DNA from: Phycisphaeraceae bacterium
GTDB lineage: Bacteria; Planctomycetota; Phycisphaerae; Phycisphaerales; UBA1924
Length of the DNA stretch: 64,000 nt
Direction: 5' to 3'
Assembly: GCA_019636655.1 (NCBI GenBank)
Contig: JAHBXB010000002.1
Span: forward strand, 384,537 to 448,536
Made by a program: the position numbers and the translations under genes. Positions 18,732 to 27,999 of the stretch are shown here, one piece after another (positions within the stretch are counted from its first letter, which is position 1; each line of letters begins with the position of its first letter). Under the pieces are notes generated by a model. That model had not been told where the DNA came from, did no database searches, and was given only the letters and a program-made list of their open reading frames with translations.

Positions 18732-19106
18732 GTCAGGTCGCGGACGCGACTTGGATGGGTTGCGCGTGTTCGGCGCGGGAGCCCATGGGAAACGCGTGAT
18801 CATGCGGGGTTTGCGTGTCCGGGCTTGACACCGGGTGTGCTTGCCGTTCAACTCTCTCCGCCGGGGAGACCCGGCCGAGGAGTGTGGAGTTTCCGGACAT
18901 TGCACTTGGTTTGCCGCGGGGCACAGAGAGCCCTCGCGGCGGCAGACCGCCCCCATGGCCGTGGCACTGATGATGTTGCACCGGCGCGTTTCTCACGCCG
19001 GGTGGTGTTGGCTGCGCGTGGTCTGGCTTCAAATGGGGTGACGCAAAGGGCGCGGTGCCATGACGCATCCCGCCCCTTGCTGTTTTGGGGCGGGCGCTGC
19101 CGGGGC
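18732..19106 (+). other. Gene-free stretch with several hairpins
   Basis: 375 bp between the dehydrogenase gene and the convergent Pro/Ala-rich protein gene. I find no coding signal. It holds a stem with a GAGA loop (18860-18875, 6 bp), a GTGTC/GACAC hairpin near 18815, and a terminator-like hairpin CCCGCCCC/GGGGCGGG (19069-19094) without a T-run, which may mark the 3' end of the minus-strand gene. Confidence 0.5.
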
Positions 19107-19985
19107 TCAGTGGCCGCCGGCGTGCGCTGACTTGGCGGCGGGCTTGGCCGACGGCTTGGACTTGGGTTCGGCGTGCTTCGCTTCGCCGTGTTTGGCTGAA
19201 GCAGAGGAGTCGCCGTGCTTCTTGTCGGCGTGGCCGGCGGGGGCGGACTTGGCTGGGGTGGACGGAGCGGCCGACTGTGCAGGGCGAATAAGGACGACCG
19301 TCCAGAGCGCCGCCGCGGTGACGAACGTGACGAAGGCGCACCATGCGATGGTCTGACGAGTCGAAGGCGACACCCGTTCAGCGCGGAGGGCGAGCGGGGC
19401 GAGGAGCCTCACGGCGATGCCGGGCCCGCGTGGTGCGGCCGGTGGCGCCAGCGGCGGAGGTTCGGGCTTGGGCGCTGGGGACTCCGGCTGCGCGGCGGGT
19501 GCCGCGGCCGGAGTTGCAGGAGCGGGCGTCGGCGGTGGGTTGGTGGCGACCGCCTTGGCGAGGGCGGGGGTCTGATCCTCCTCGGCGAGGGCCTTGCCGG
19601 CTTGTTCGGCGAGCGAGGCGTCGAGTTCGGCGATGGATCCGGCGTCTGTTGTGGGTGCGGGCTGAGTATCGGCGGCCTGAGGGGGCGCTGACGCCGCGGG
19701 CTCGGCCTGCAGTTCGGACTGGATCTCGGAGAGGATCGACGACGCCTGCGCGAAGGTGCCCTCGGGGGACGATGGCTCAGCGGCCTGTGGCTCGGCGGCC
19801 TTGGGTTCGGCTGGCTGGGGCGCCGTGGCCTCGGGGGCGGGTTCGGCGGGCGGTGTGTCCGCGGCCGGGGGGCTTGCCGGCGCTGGGGCCGGGGGCGCCT
19901 CGGGGGCTGACGGCGCGATCATGGACCCGACCGCCTCATCGAGGTCGCTGGACAATTCCGAGTTTGGCTTGGCGGTCTGGTTCAT
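19107..19985 (-). CDS. Ala/Pro-rich single-pass membrane protein, unknown
   Basis: 292 aa, not recognised. Residues 1-190 are extremely rich in Ala, Pro and Glu, with repeated AEP/PAEP units and two short helical islands (FAQASSILSEIQSELQAE and SIAELDASLAEQAGKALAEEDQ). One membrane helix lies near 225-245 (TIAWCAFVTFVTAAALWTVVLI), followed by a Lys/His/Ala-rich tail with repeated KHGEAKHAEPKSK-like units. The composition suggests an extended, possibly cell-wall- or DNA-interacting linker anchored in the membrane. The His/Lys tail resembles histone-H1-like or metal-binding tails, but no function can be assigned. It is divergent from rsmE. Confidence 0.7.
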   Translation of the reverse strand: MNQTAKPNSELSSDLDEAVGSMIAPSAPEAPPAPAPASPPAADTPPAEPAPEATAPQPAEPKAAEPQAAEPSSPEGTFAQASSILSEIQSELQAEPAASAPPQAADTQPAPTTDAGSIAELDASLAEQAGKALAEEDQTPALAKAVATNPPPTPAPATPAAAPAAQPESPAPKPEPPPLAPPAAPRGPGIAVRLLAPLALRAERVSPSTRQTIAWCAFVTFVTAAALWTVVLIRPAQSAAPSTPAKSAPAGHADKKHGDSSASAKHGEAKHAEPKSKPSAKPAAKSAHAGGH

Positions 19986-20147
19986 CAGGTGGGGCGCGTG
20001 GGCGGCCGCAGGGGGCGGTGTTCCGAGATCATCGACGATGCGAGAATCGCACTCAAGAGCGGTGTGGCGAGGAGGATGGGCGGAGATGGTCCGTGGCGGG
20101 TTATGCTCGGCGCGAGGGTCCGATTACTCCCAGGGAGCGGCTTGGCG

Positions 20148-20888
20148 ATGCACCGGATGATTGTTGATGGTGATGCGGGTGTGGCGGAGGGGGCGCTGGT
20201 GATCGTGACGGGCGAGGAGGCGAGGCACGCTGCGCGGGTGAAGCGGGTGGACGAGGGGGAGGCGGTGGAGTTGATGGATGGGCGGGGGATGGTTGCCTCG
20301 GGGGTCGTTGAGCAGGCCGATGCGGGGCGCGGGGGGCGAAAGAGCGAGCGGGAGCCGGCGGTGGCGGTGCGGGTGGGCCGGGTGAGGAGGGAGTCGGCGG
20401 TGTCGCCCCGGGTGGAGGTGTGGACGGCGGCGCCGAAGGGTGGGCGCGTGGATGAGATGGTGGAGTTGCTGAGCCAGGTCGGGGCCGCCGCGTGGGTGCC
20501 TGTGAGGATGGCGCGGAGCGTGGTGAAGCCGGGGGAGACAAAGTTGGCGCGTCTGGAGCGGATCGCGCTGGAGGCGATGAAGCAGTGCGGGCGGGCGTGG
20601 GTGATGGAGGTGGGAGCGGAGCGAGGGCTTGAGGAGGCGCTGCGGGGACGGGAGGGAGTGGAGGTGGTGGTGGCGGACGCATCTGGGGATGCGTACGAGG
20701 GTGTCGCGGCGAGGGAGGTGCGCCTGGTGGTGGGGCCCGAAGGAGGATTTACGGAGTCTGAACTTCTCGCGGCGCGGGAGGCCGGGGCACGGATCGCGCG
20801 GTTCGGGCCGCACGTGATGCGGATCGAGACGGCGGCGGCGGCAGGCGCGGCGGTGGTGCTGAATGCGGCAGGCGGGGCGGCGCGCTAA
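20148..20888 (+). CDS. rsmE: 16S rRNA (uracil-1498-N3)-methyltransferase
   Basis: 246 aa, matching the usual RsmE length. Methylates N3 of U1498 in 16S rRNA using SAM. The N-terminal PUA-like domain includes GEEARHAARVKRVDEGE, and the C-terminal SPOUT (trefoil knot) domain shows the family motifs VVGPEGGFTESEL and FGPHVMRIETAAAAG near the C-terminus, plus AMKQCGRAW earlier. The start at 20148 follows GGGAG at about 10 nt; a TTATGCT -10-like element lies at about 20100. The downstream gene begins 40 bp later. Confidence 0.95.
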   Translation: MHRMIVDGDAGVAEGALVIVTGEEARHAARVKRVDEGEAVELMDGRGMVASGVVEQADAGRGGRKSEREPAVAVRVGRVRRESAVSPRVEVWTAAPKGGRVDEMVELLSQVGAAAWVPVRMARSVVKPGETKLARLERIALEAMKQCGRAWVMEVGAERGLEEALRGREGVEVVVADASGDAYEGVAAREVRLVVGPEGGFTESELLAAREAGARIARFGPHVMRIETAAAAGAAVVLNAAGGAAR

Positions 20889-20928
20889 CAATGTGATGGG
20901 TGGCGGCGTGGCGGCAAAGGAGCATGGC

Positions 20929-22203
20929 ATGGGACGTCGCGTGCTGATCGGGCTGGTCGCGTCGATGGCGGTGGGATCGATCGTGCTCGGCGCGACAGGT
21001 CAGCCGGAGAAGCCCGCGGCGGGCGGCGCGGCGGACGCGGCAGCCACGGGGAGCGGGCTTGATGCGGCGCACCGGGCCAAGGCGCGGGCGATGATGGACA
21101 AGGCGGTGGCGTACCTGCGGAGCACACAGGACGGGGCCAGCGGCGGATGGAATGTGCCGCCGGCAGATGGGAAGAAGCCGCACCTGCCGGCGATCACGGG
21201 GCTGGTCGTCAACGGGATGCTGCTCGACCCGGCGGTGGCGCGGGACGACGCGGCGGTGATGTCAGGGGCCAAGTACCTGCTGAACTTCCAGCAGGCGGAC
21301 GGGGGGATCTACGACCGGGTGATGCCGAGTTACAACACGTCGATCTCGCTGTCGGCGCTGGCGAAAGTGAACACACCGCAGGCAAAGGCGGCGATCAAGC
21401 CGGCGCAGGACTTTCTGCGGCGGCTGCAGTACAGCGAGGACTCCGACCCGGCGGTGGGCGGGCCGGAGGCGAGCAAGCCGGTGACGAGGACGAACCCGTA
21501 CTACGGCGGGATCGGGTATGGCGGCGGCGGTCGGCCGGACATGTCGAACCTGGGGTTCATGCTGCAGGCGCTGCACGATTCGGGCGTCGCCGCGGAGGAC
21601 AAGGCGTTCCAGCGGGCGCTGGTGTTCCTGGAGCGGTGCCAGATGAGCGGGGACGTGAACGACCAGGAGTACGCGAAGGGGTCGACACAGGGCGGGTTCA
21701 TCTACTCGACGAGCGAGAACAAGGACAAGGTGGGGTCGGGCGAGTCGAAGGCGGCGGTGATCGAGGAGACGATGGATGATGGAACGAAGGTGAGCCGGCT
21801 GCGGGCGTACGGGTCGATCACGTACGTGGGGTTCAAGAGTTACCTGTACGCGAACCTGGCGCGGAACGACAAGCGGGTGGTGGAGGCGCTGGGGTGGATC
21901 AAGGACAACTACACGCTGGCGGAGAATCCGGGCGTGGGGATGGAGGGGATGTACTACTACTTCGTGATGTTCAGCCGGGCGCTGTCAGCGTGGGGCGAGG
22001 AGGCGATCGTCGCGTCGGCGCCGAAGGGGGACGGGGGCGGGAGCGCGGAGCCGCGGAACTGGCGGCACGACCTGATCGACCGGCTGGCGGAGTTGCAGAA
22101 CGAGGATGGGTCGTTCAAGAGCGTGAACAACCGGTGGATGGAGGGGGACCCGGTTCTGATCACGGCGTACGCGCTGACGGCGCTGGGGGCGGCGGCGGAG
22201 TAG
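20929..22203 (+). CDS. Secreted prenyltransferase/squalene-cyclase-fold repeat protein
   Basis: 424 aa. AAAGGAG 6 nt upstream sets the start. A signal peptide or membrane anchor covers residues about 1-25. The rest consists of alpha/alpha-barrel repeats of the terpenoid-cyclase/prenyltransferase class, with QDGASGGWNVPP, QQADGGIYD and LQNEDGSFKS as the recurring Q-x-x-D/E-G-(G/S)-W/F motifs. The DxDD motif of squalene-hopene cyclase is not seen, so it is probably not an active triterpene cyclase. Planctomycetes carry many such exported proteins of unknown role. Confidence 0.82.
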   Translation: MGRRVLIGLVASMAVGSIVLGATGQPEKPAAGGAADAAATGSGLDAAHRAKARAMMDKAVAYLRSTQDGASGGWNVPPADGKKPHLPAITGLVVNGMLLDPAVARDDAAVMSGAKYLLNFQQADGGIYDRVMPSYNTSISLSALAKVNTPQAKAAIKPAQDFLRRLQYSEDSDPAVGGPEASKPVTRTNPYYGGIGYGGGGRPDMSNLGFMLQALHDSGVAAEDKAFQRALVFLERCQMSGDVNDQEYAKGSTQGGFIYSTSENKDKVGSGESKAAVIEETMDDGTKVSRLRAYGSITYVGFKSYLYANLARNDKRVVEALGWIKDNYTLAENPGVGMEGMYYYFVMFSRALSAWGEEAIVASAPKGDGGGSAEPRNWRHDLIDRLAELQNEDGSFKSVNNRWMEGDPVLITAYALTALGAAAE

Positions 22204-22221
22204 GGCGCGGATCGACGCCGC

Positions 22222-23763
22222 CTACAGCATCCTCGCCGCGAGGCTGGCGAGTTCGCTGCGCTCGGACTTGGTGAGCGTGACGTGGCCGACCAGGCCGATG
22301 CCCTTCATGCGCTCGACGACGTAGGAGAGGCCGTTGGAGGACTGGTCGAGGTAGGGGTTGTCGATCTGGCCGATGTCGCCGGTAAGGACGACCTTGGTGC
22401 CCTCGCCGACGCGGGAGATGATGGTCTTGACTTCGTGCGGGGTGAGGTTCTGGGCCTCGTCGACGATCATGAACTGGTGGGGGATGGAGCGGCCGCGGAT
22501 GTAGGTGAGGGGCTCGAGGACGACCTTGCCGTCGGCGAGGAGTTTCTGGATGCGCTGCTCGGTGGAGTGGCTCTCGGCGGACTGCATGGGGGAGCCGCGG
22601 TTGGAGAGGAGGTAGTCGAGGTTGTCGAAGATGGGCTGCATCCAGGCGGTGAGCTTCTCGTCCTTGTCGCCGGGGAGGTAGCCGATATCGCGGCCCATGG
22701 GCATGATGGGGCGGGCGACGAGGAGCTTGTCGTAGCGTTCCTCGTTGAAGACCTTGGCCATGCCGGCGGCGACGGCGATGAGCGTCTTGCCCGTGCCGGC
22801 GGTGCCAAGCAGGGTGATCATCTTGATCTCGTCGTCGAGGAGCAGGTCCATGGCCATGGTCTGCTGGACGTTGCGGGGCATGATGCCGAAGGTGGGCTTG
22901 CGGGGGGCGGTGACGGGGATGAGATGGTCGGTGTCGGCGAGGCGGCGGGCCAGGCCGGTGTGGCCCTCGTCCTCGATGTCGCGCATGACGAGGAACTGGT
23001 TGGCGGCAACCTCGAGGCCCTCGGCGGGCTCGCCGTCGATGAAGCCGGCGTTCAGGCGGTCCAGCGCGAGCATGCGCTGGCTGTAGAGCTCGTCGATGAG
23101 ATCGCCGGGGAGGTCGAGGTTGAGGAAGCCGGTGTAGAGGCGCTCGGCGTCGACCTTCTGGTTCTCGAAGTCCTCGGTGCGGATGCCCAGGGCATCGGAC
23201 TTGATGCGGGCGTTGAGGTCCTTGGAGACGAAGACGGTGCGCACGCCGGGGCCGGAGCGCGCGGCGGTGGACTGGCCGGAGTGGAGAGCCCAGGCGACCG
23301 CGATGATGCGGTTGTCGGCGGTGTCCTCGCCGATGACGGTGGGCCGGGCGTGCTCGCCGACGTCGATGCGGACGGTGCCGGTGCGGCCGCCGCTGGCGGC
23401 CTGGCCGACGGTGGGGCTGGTGTCGCCCCAGCGGACGCCGTCGGCGAGCCGGCCGAGGGTGCGGAGACGGTCGAGGTGGCGGATGCACTCGCGGGCGTTA
23501 CGGCCGATGTCGTCGTTCTGCCGCTTGAGCTTGTCGAGTTCCTCGATGACGGCGAAGGGGATGACGACCTCGTGCTCCTGGAAGACGAAGAGGGCGTTGG
23601 GGTTATGCAGGAGGATGTTGGTGTCGAGCACGAAGTGCTTGATGACGCCGTCGTCGGTGTCATCGGTGAGGTGCGCGACGGGGTTCGCCGCCGGGGCCGA
23701 CGCCCGCCGCGAGGGCTGGTGGCGCGTGGATCCGGGGGTCTGCGGGGCGGTCGTGTCTGGCAT
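22222..23763 (-). CDS. PhoH-family ATPase with N-terminal PIN domain (PhoH2 type)
   Basis: 513 aa from the ATG at 23763 (ATGs at 23781 and 23799 are alternatives; GGAG lies 12 nt upstream of 23763). The PIN nuclease domain is about residues 25-180, starting KHFVLDTNILLHNP with the first catalytic Asp, and with EELDKLKRQ. The PhoH ATPase domain covers about 260-510: Walker A GTAGTGKT, conserved ARPIMPMGRDIGYLPGD, Walker B FMIVDEAQNLTP, and VLTGDIGQIDNPYLD. PhoH2 proteins combine an RNA helicase with an RNase. Located alone at the 3' end of a minus-strand series; a TATCCT -10-like box lies about 145 nt upstream of the start. Confidence 0.92.
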   Translation of the reverse strand: MPDTTAPQTPGSTRHQPSRRASAPAANPVAHLTDDTDDGVIKHFVLDTNILLHNPNALFVFQEHEVVIPFAVIEELDKLKRQNDDIGRNARECIRHLDRLRTLGRLADGVRWGDTSPTVGQAASGGRTGTVRIDVGEHARPTVIGEDTADNRIIAVAWALHSGQSTAARSGPGVRTVFVSKDLNARIKSDALGIRTEDFENQKVDAERLYTGFLNLDLPGDLIDELYSQRMLALDRLNAGFIDGEPAEGLEVAANQFLVMRDIEDEGHTGLARRLADTDHLIPVTAPRKPTFGIMPRNVQQTMAMDLLLDDEIKMITLLGTAGTGKTLIAVAAGMAKVFNEERYDKLLVARPIMPMGRDIGYLPGDKDEKLTAWMQPIFDNLDYLLSNRGSPMQSAESHSTEQRIQKLLADGKVVLEPLTYIRGRSIPHQFMIVDEAQNLTPHEVKTIISRVGEGTKVVLTGDIGQIDNPYLDQSSNGLSYVVERMKGIGLVGHVTLTKSERSELASLAARML

Positions 23764-24027
23764 GATCGCGGGGCACTCCATCGACCGGGCGCGGCCCACG
23801 GGTGCGTTCCTCGCACCGGACCACCGCGTCCGACCCCCCCACCTCCACTCACCCCCTCCCCTCCCCCCGCTGCGATACGCCCGGCGGCGGTTCTCCGCCG
23901 GTGGGGACAGGATACCTATTCGGCGATCTCTTGGGAACGGATCAGGGTTCCGGAGTGCTCGCGGGACCGATAGCCAGCGGGCGGCGAGATCAAGGTCCGG
24001 TGAAGAGTGGGCATGTGTGGGTGAGGC

Positions 24028-24537
24028 TCAGGGGATGAACGCGGCTGTGGTGAGGATGATTCCAATCACGATCGCAAAGCCGACCTTGAGGAGGGTGGCG
24101 ACGAGGCGGCCTGTCGCCGCGCCGGCGCCCACCCTGGCGGACCCGGTCCAGGTCATGGCGCCGGCGTGACGCTCGCAGGCGATCGCGCCCAGGCCGGCGC
24201 CGACGGCACCGCCGACGATGGTGCCCACAACCGGGAACACGAAGGAGCCGGCGATGGCGCCGAGGAGGGCGCCGGCGATCGATCCGATGGCGCCGCGTCG
24301 GGTGCCGCCCGCGGCGGAGGCGCCCGCGGCGGAGGCCGCGACCTCGAGCACCTCGGCGACGAGGCCGAGGGTCGCGGCGGCGCCGATGGTCCACCAGGAA
24401 TAGAGACCGCCGTCCTGCCACCACTGGCAGAGGATCGCCGCGAGCACGATGAACCAGATGCCGGGGAGCGTGAGCGTGGTCAGCGCGGCGCCCAACAGGG
24501 TCACCAGGAGCATGATGAAGCCGATGAGGATGGTCAT
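24028..24537 (-). CDS. DUF456 family membrane protein
   Basis: 169 aa with four or five hydrophobic segments (MTILIGFIMLLVTLLGAALTTL, IWFIVLAAILCQWW, GLVAEVLEVAASAAGASAAGGTRRGAIGSIAGALLGAIAGSFVFP, VGFAIVIGIILTTAAF). The central Gly/Ala-rich hairpin (GGTRRGAIGSIAGALLGAIAG, VVGTIVGGAVGAGLGAI) is the signature of DUF456. Function is unknown. It starts 65 bp downstream of the unknown two-helix membrane protein and could be co-transcribed with it. Confidence 0.82.
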   Translation of the reverse strand: MTILIGFIMLLVTLLGAALTTLTLPGIWFIVLAAILCQWWQDGGLYSWWTIGAAATLGLVAEVLEVAASAAGASAAGGTRRGAIGSIAGALLGAIAGSFVFPVVGTIVGGAVGAGLGAIACERHAGAMTWTGSARVGAGAATGRLVATLLKVGFAIVIGIILTTAAFIP

Positions 24538-24602
24538 CGAGCGGTCTTATTGGGAATGGGGCGGCGGGGCTTGCCCGGCGGGGGATTCGACCGGCGCGAG
24601 GT

Positions 24603-25445
24603 TCAGGCGGTGGCGGGTTCGGCGGCCTCGGCGCCGGATTCGGGGAACGCGGCGCGTTCCATCTGGAGGATCCAGTCTTCGAGGGGGGTGTAGCGGAGAA
24701 GGTCGAGCTTGACCTGCCGGCCGTCCTTGAGGTTGAGGGTCACGAAGAACTTGTGCCACTTGCGCTTGTCGAACTCCTTGATGTCGGCGGGGGCGATGGT
24801 CGGGGTGCCGGCGCCGGGGAGTGTGAGTCGGAGCGTGGCCGGATCGAAGCGGAACTTCATGGTGCCCGCCCAGAGAACGACCAGGGCGACCCATGCGGCA
24901 CCGACGCCACCGATGGCGACGAAGAGCCACTGGAAGAACATGTCAAGGCCGCTGAGCGGCTTGGGAGCCCCGCGGGTGTTCCACTCGGCGGTGAGCTCGG
25001 CGAGTTGCTTCTCGGGGTCGGTGATGCGGGCGGTCGCCGAGTCGAGGGCCCAGACGCGCGAGAGGGACTCGAGCCACTGGAGCTTGGCGAGTTCCATGGC
25101 GGCGATCCGGCCGTTGCCCGTGGCGGTGTCGCGCGCGGCGGAGGTGAACTCGGCGCGGCGCTTCTGGAGGTCGGCGAGGTCGGTTACCGGGTCGGTAACG
25201 CGGGTCTGGGAGAGGCGTCCGGCGGTCTTCGCGGCGGCGAGGTATTCCTTGAGCTGGTAAGAGGCGTCCGCCTGGCCGCGGGCCGGGTAGGCGATGGTGG
25301 CGTCGTAGAGCCCCCAACTACCGAGGCCGACCAGGACGATGAAGAAGATCGCCATCTTCATCAGCCAGTGGCTGTTGAGGCGGGTGACGGTGACCGGCGG
25401 GGCCGGGTCGAGAGCGGGGTCTGGCGTCGTGTCGGGCGTATCCAT
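24603..25445 (-). CDS. Two-helix membrane protein of unknown function
   Basis: 280 aa from the ATG at 25445. Membrane helices lie at about residues 28-48 (LMKMAIFFIVLVGLGSWGLYD) and 173-193 (FFQWLFVAIGGVGAAWVALVVLWAG). Between them is a helical, charged domain (ADLQKRRAEFTSAARD and similar), and after the second helix a small beta domain (MKFRFDPATLRLTLPGAG, WHKFFVTLNLKDGRQVKLDLLRYTPLEDWILQME). No known motif. The start lacks a Shine-Dalgarno but sits 8 nt after a TACACT box, so it is probably leaderless. Confidence 0.72.
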   Translation of the reverse strand: MDTPDTTPDPALDPAPPVTVTRLNSHWLMKMAIFFIVLVGLGSWGLYDATIAYPARGQADASYQLKEYLAAAKTAGRLSQTRVTDPVTDLADLQKRRAEFTSAARDTATGNGRIAAMELAKLQWLESLSRVWALDSATARITDPEKQLAELTAEWNTRGAPKPLSGLDMFFQWLFVAIGGVGAAWVALVVLWAGTMKFRFDPATLRLTLPGAGTPTIAPADIKEFDKRKWHKFFVTLNLKDGRQVKLDLLRYTPLEDWILQMERAAFPESGAEAAEPATA

Positions 25446-25453
25446 GCAGGGAG

Positions 25454-25459
25454 AGTGTA
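25454..25459 (-). promoter_or_regulatory. -10-like TACACT, 8 nt before start codon
   Basis: Minus-strand TACACT ends 8 nt before the ATG at 25445, which has no ribosome site. Identical hexamers precede the genes starting at 39275 and 62711. Confidence 0.5.
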
Positions 25460-25544
25460 TCGGCCGCGGATGGACCTCTGCCGACAAGGGTGTGTGATTT
25501 CTATCGATCCTGTGAAGCCCGACCGACGGGGAAAAGTGCTCCCA

Positions 25545-26189
25545 TCAGGCGATCTGGTGCATGGTCTTGTACTGCTGCAGGGACTTGTCCGAGTCGAAGT
25601 AGTGCGTGTGGCCAGCGTGCTCGATCTTGGCCACGGCGTTCTGCGGCAGGAATCGGGTCCTGGTCACCGGGTCCTCGACCATGGCCCGCTGGATGTAGTA
25701 CTGGTTCTCCTGCATCGTGAGGTACGCCTTGACGCAAGAGACCAACTGGTCGTCGATCCACTTCCCGACGGCGTTGCGGTCGATCTTGTCAAGGGGCATT
25801 TCCAGTCGCGTGTGCCGCTCGTAGTCGAAGAAGATGGGCGTGATGAGCAGGTCGTAGTCGAGCACGAGCTTGGTGACATCGGGGCTCGCCGACGCGGAGA
25901 TCGTGACGGTCATGTTCGCCATGTCCGTCAGGAAGGTGACCTTGCCTTCGCGCAGGCTGGGCGACATCGTCGGGGTCGCCTTGACCTTGTCGCCGAACTG
26001 CTTCAGGAACTCCTGGATGCGGGGCCGCCAGATGCCGGCGAGGTCGTCGCAGATCGAGTTGAACTGAGCGAGCCGCTTCTCGCGCGCCTCCCTCTCCTGC
26101 TGGCGGGCCTGCTCGCCGGCCTTGGCCCGCTGGGCGCTCTGGTCGAACTCCGCCTTGATCCGTTGTGCAAGCGACGATTCGGTGCCCAT
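25545..26189 (-). CDS. Unknown cytoplasmic protein downstream of SulP gene
   Basis: 214 aa, not recognised. The start at 26189 is chosen because AGAGGAGG lies 6 nt upstream; the in-frame ATG at 26216 has no such site. The N-terminal 50 residues are a charged helix (KAEFDQSAQRAKAGEQARQQEREAREKRLAQF), likely coiled coil. Residues 50-200 form an alpha-beta domain (KVTFLTDMANMTVTISAS, LVLDYDLLITPIFFDYERHTRLEMPLDKI, VGKWIDDQLVSCVKAYLTM) and the protein ends with a short aromatic tail (HTHYFDSDKSLQQYKTMH). No signal or membrane segment. It lies 100 bp after sulP and may be co-transcribed. Confidence 0.7.
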   Translation of the reverse strand: MGTESSLAQRIKAEFDQSAQRAKAGEQARQQEREAREKRLAQFNSICDDLAGIWRPRIQEFLKQFGDKVKATPTMSPSLREGKVTFLTDMANMTVTISASASPDVTKLVLDYDLLITPIFFDYERHTRLEMPLDKIDRNAVGKWIDDQLVSCVKAYLTMQENQYYIQRAMVEDPVTRTRFLPQNAVAKIEHAGHTHYFDSDKSLQQYKTMHQIA

Positions 26190-26289
26190 GGCGGCCTCCT
26201 CTTGTGGCGTGCTCATCGCGGACGTCCCGCTCGATTTCGTCTCACCCGGCGGTTGGTCGGGTCGAACGAACTCCGGCAAAGCAGCATAT

Positions 26290-27999
26290 TCATTCGGCCG
26301 CTCCATTGCGACCTGATGCGGCGTCGACGGCGTCCGCCACGGTGGTGAATCGATCCACCACCCCGACCTCCTGCGTCCGGAGTTTGTCCCGCACAGATGC
26401 GCGGGCCTCGACGATGTGCAGGGTTGCTCCCGTTGCACGGAGTTCCTCGGCCAGCGACTTGAGCATCTCCGCGCCCGTCAGGTCGACGTGCGGTGACGCC
26501 GAGAGGTCACCCACGACCGTCCGTACTGGCGGCGAGGTCTCTCGCAGCCGCTCGACGACGGTGTCCCGCACGTGGTCGGCGTTGAAGTACACGATGCTTC
26601 CTTCGGGCCGGAAGATGATGACGCCGCTGATGGGCTCGTTGTCGGGATGCCGCTGGAGGTCGGAGAAGCGACGCGTCCCCGGGATCCGGCCGAGGAACGC
26701 CACGTGCGGACGCGAGGCGCGTCGGAGCAGGAGCAGCAGGGAGATGACCGCCCCGATCAGGACCCCGCGGAGCATGCCCGAGGCGAGCACGCCCGCGAGG
26801 GCAACGCCTGCGATCAGCAGCTCGGCCCGGTCGGTCTTCCACAGGTGGGCCAGCGCCCGCACGTTCACGAGTCCGACCACGGCCATCAGCACAATGGCGG
26901 CGAGCACCGGTTGCGGGAGTTCCCGCAGCAGCCCGGAGAAGAACACGGCAACGATGAGGATGACGATCGCCGCGACAAGCCCCGACGCCGGGGTCCGCGC
27001 GCCGGCGCTCTCGTTGACAAGCGACTGCGACATCCCGCCGCTGACCGGCAACCCACTCCCGAGGCCCGCCGCGAGGTTGGCCCCGGCGAGCGCCAGCAGT
27101 TCCTGGTTCGCGTCGAGGCGGCCGCGGTGCTTCGCGGCGAACATCCTGCCGATTGCGGCGGTTTCTACCGAGCCCAACAGGAAGCAGGCCATCGCCAGGG
27201 GGAGCAGCGCGTTCAGGTCGTCCGGGTGAACATCGGGCAGCCTGATCGCGGGCAGCCCCTGCGGCACCTCGCCGAGCATCTTCACACCGCGATCGCCGAG
27301 CCCGAGTGCGCCAGCCGCGACGATGCCGCCGACCACGACCAGGATCGCAACGGGCTTGTTCTTGAGGAGCACTTTGCCGGAGACGAGCACGGCCAGCGCC
27401 GCGATGCCGATCGTCAGCGACGCGGTGTTGGACTCTCCCAGGTGCGTGATCAGGTGGCGGGAGCATTCCCAGAAACCGCCGTGGGCGGCGGGCATGCCGA
27501 GGAGCTTGGGAAGCTGCGTGCTGGCCAGCGTCAGGGCAACGCCGGCTTTGAACCCCAGCAGCACGGATTCGGAAACAAAGCTGACCAGCGACCCCGCCCG
27601 CACGGCCCAGGCCGCCAGGGCCAGCCCGGCCACGAGCAGCGCGGTGCACGCCGCGAGCCCGGCGAACCGGGCCGAGTCGCCGCCGGCGATCTCGCCCAGC
27701 GATGTTCCCAGGAGGAGAGAAATCGCTGAGGTCACCGTGATCGCGGTGCGCCTCGAACTGCAGAGCCAGCAGAAGGCGAACCCCGAGAACATGCACGCGT
27801 ACAGCCCGGCCTCGGGGGGGAGTCGGGCGAGGGAGGCGTCGCCGATCGCCGCGGGGAGCAGGTAGGCCGCCAGCGTCAGGCCCGCGACGGCATCGGCATG
27901 CAGGAGACTTATGCCGTATCCGCGCACCCACCGGGCGGGTTGCCACCGGGGTCGCCAGCCCCATCCGGCCTCATCCGCCGAGCCGGTGCGGTGGTTCAC
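26290..27999 (-). CDS. SulP-family anion transporter with STAS domain
   Basis: 569 aa. GTG start at 27999 overlaps the stop of the small upstream gene (GTGA). The membrane domain (about 25-430) carries the SulP pattern: SLLHADAVAGLTLAAYLLPAAIGDASLARLPPEAGLYACMF at the N-terminus and SGLPVSGGMSQSLVNESAGARTPASGLVAA in the middle (the SulP core). The C-terminal STAS domain (about 455-555) includes ISGVIIFRPEGSIVYFNADHVRDTV and the loop DLSASPHVDLTGAEMLKSLAEEL. Such proteins transport sulfate, bicarbonate or related anions. The substrate cannot be told from sequence. The neighbours are a small gene and PPK2. Confidence 0.9.
   Translation of the reverse strand: MNHRTGSADEAGWGWRPRWQPARWVRGYGISLLHADAVAGLTLAAYLLPAAIGDASLARLPPEAGLYACMFSGFAFCWLCSSRRTAITVTSAISLLLGTSLGEIAGGDSARFAGLAACTALLVAGLALAAWAVRAGSLVSFVSESVLLGFKAGVALTLASTQLPKLLGMPAAHGGFWECSRHLITHLGESNTASLTIGIAALAVLVSGKVLLKNKPVAILVVVGGIVAAGALGLGDRGVKMLGEVPQGLPAIRLPDVHPDDLNALLPLAMACFLLGSVETAAIGRMFAAKHRGRLDANQELLALAGANLAAGLGSGLPVSGGMSQSLVNESAGARTPASGLVAAIVILIVAVFFSGLLRELPQPVLAAIVLMAVVGLVNVRALAHLWKTDRAELLIAGVALAGVLASGMLRGVLIGAVISLLLLLRRASRPHVAFLGRIPGTRRFSDLQRHPDNEPISGVIIFRPEGSIVYFNADHVRDTVVERLRETSPPVRTVVGDLSASPHVDLTGAEMLKSLAEELRATGATLHIVEARASVRDKLRTQEVGVVDRFTTVADAVDAASGRNGAAE

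Noticed and set aside
22282-23973. A 563-codon open frame on the plus strand across the PhoH gene.
   Set aside because: Gly/Asp/Val shadow with no motif; the minus strand carries intact PIN and PhoH motifs.
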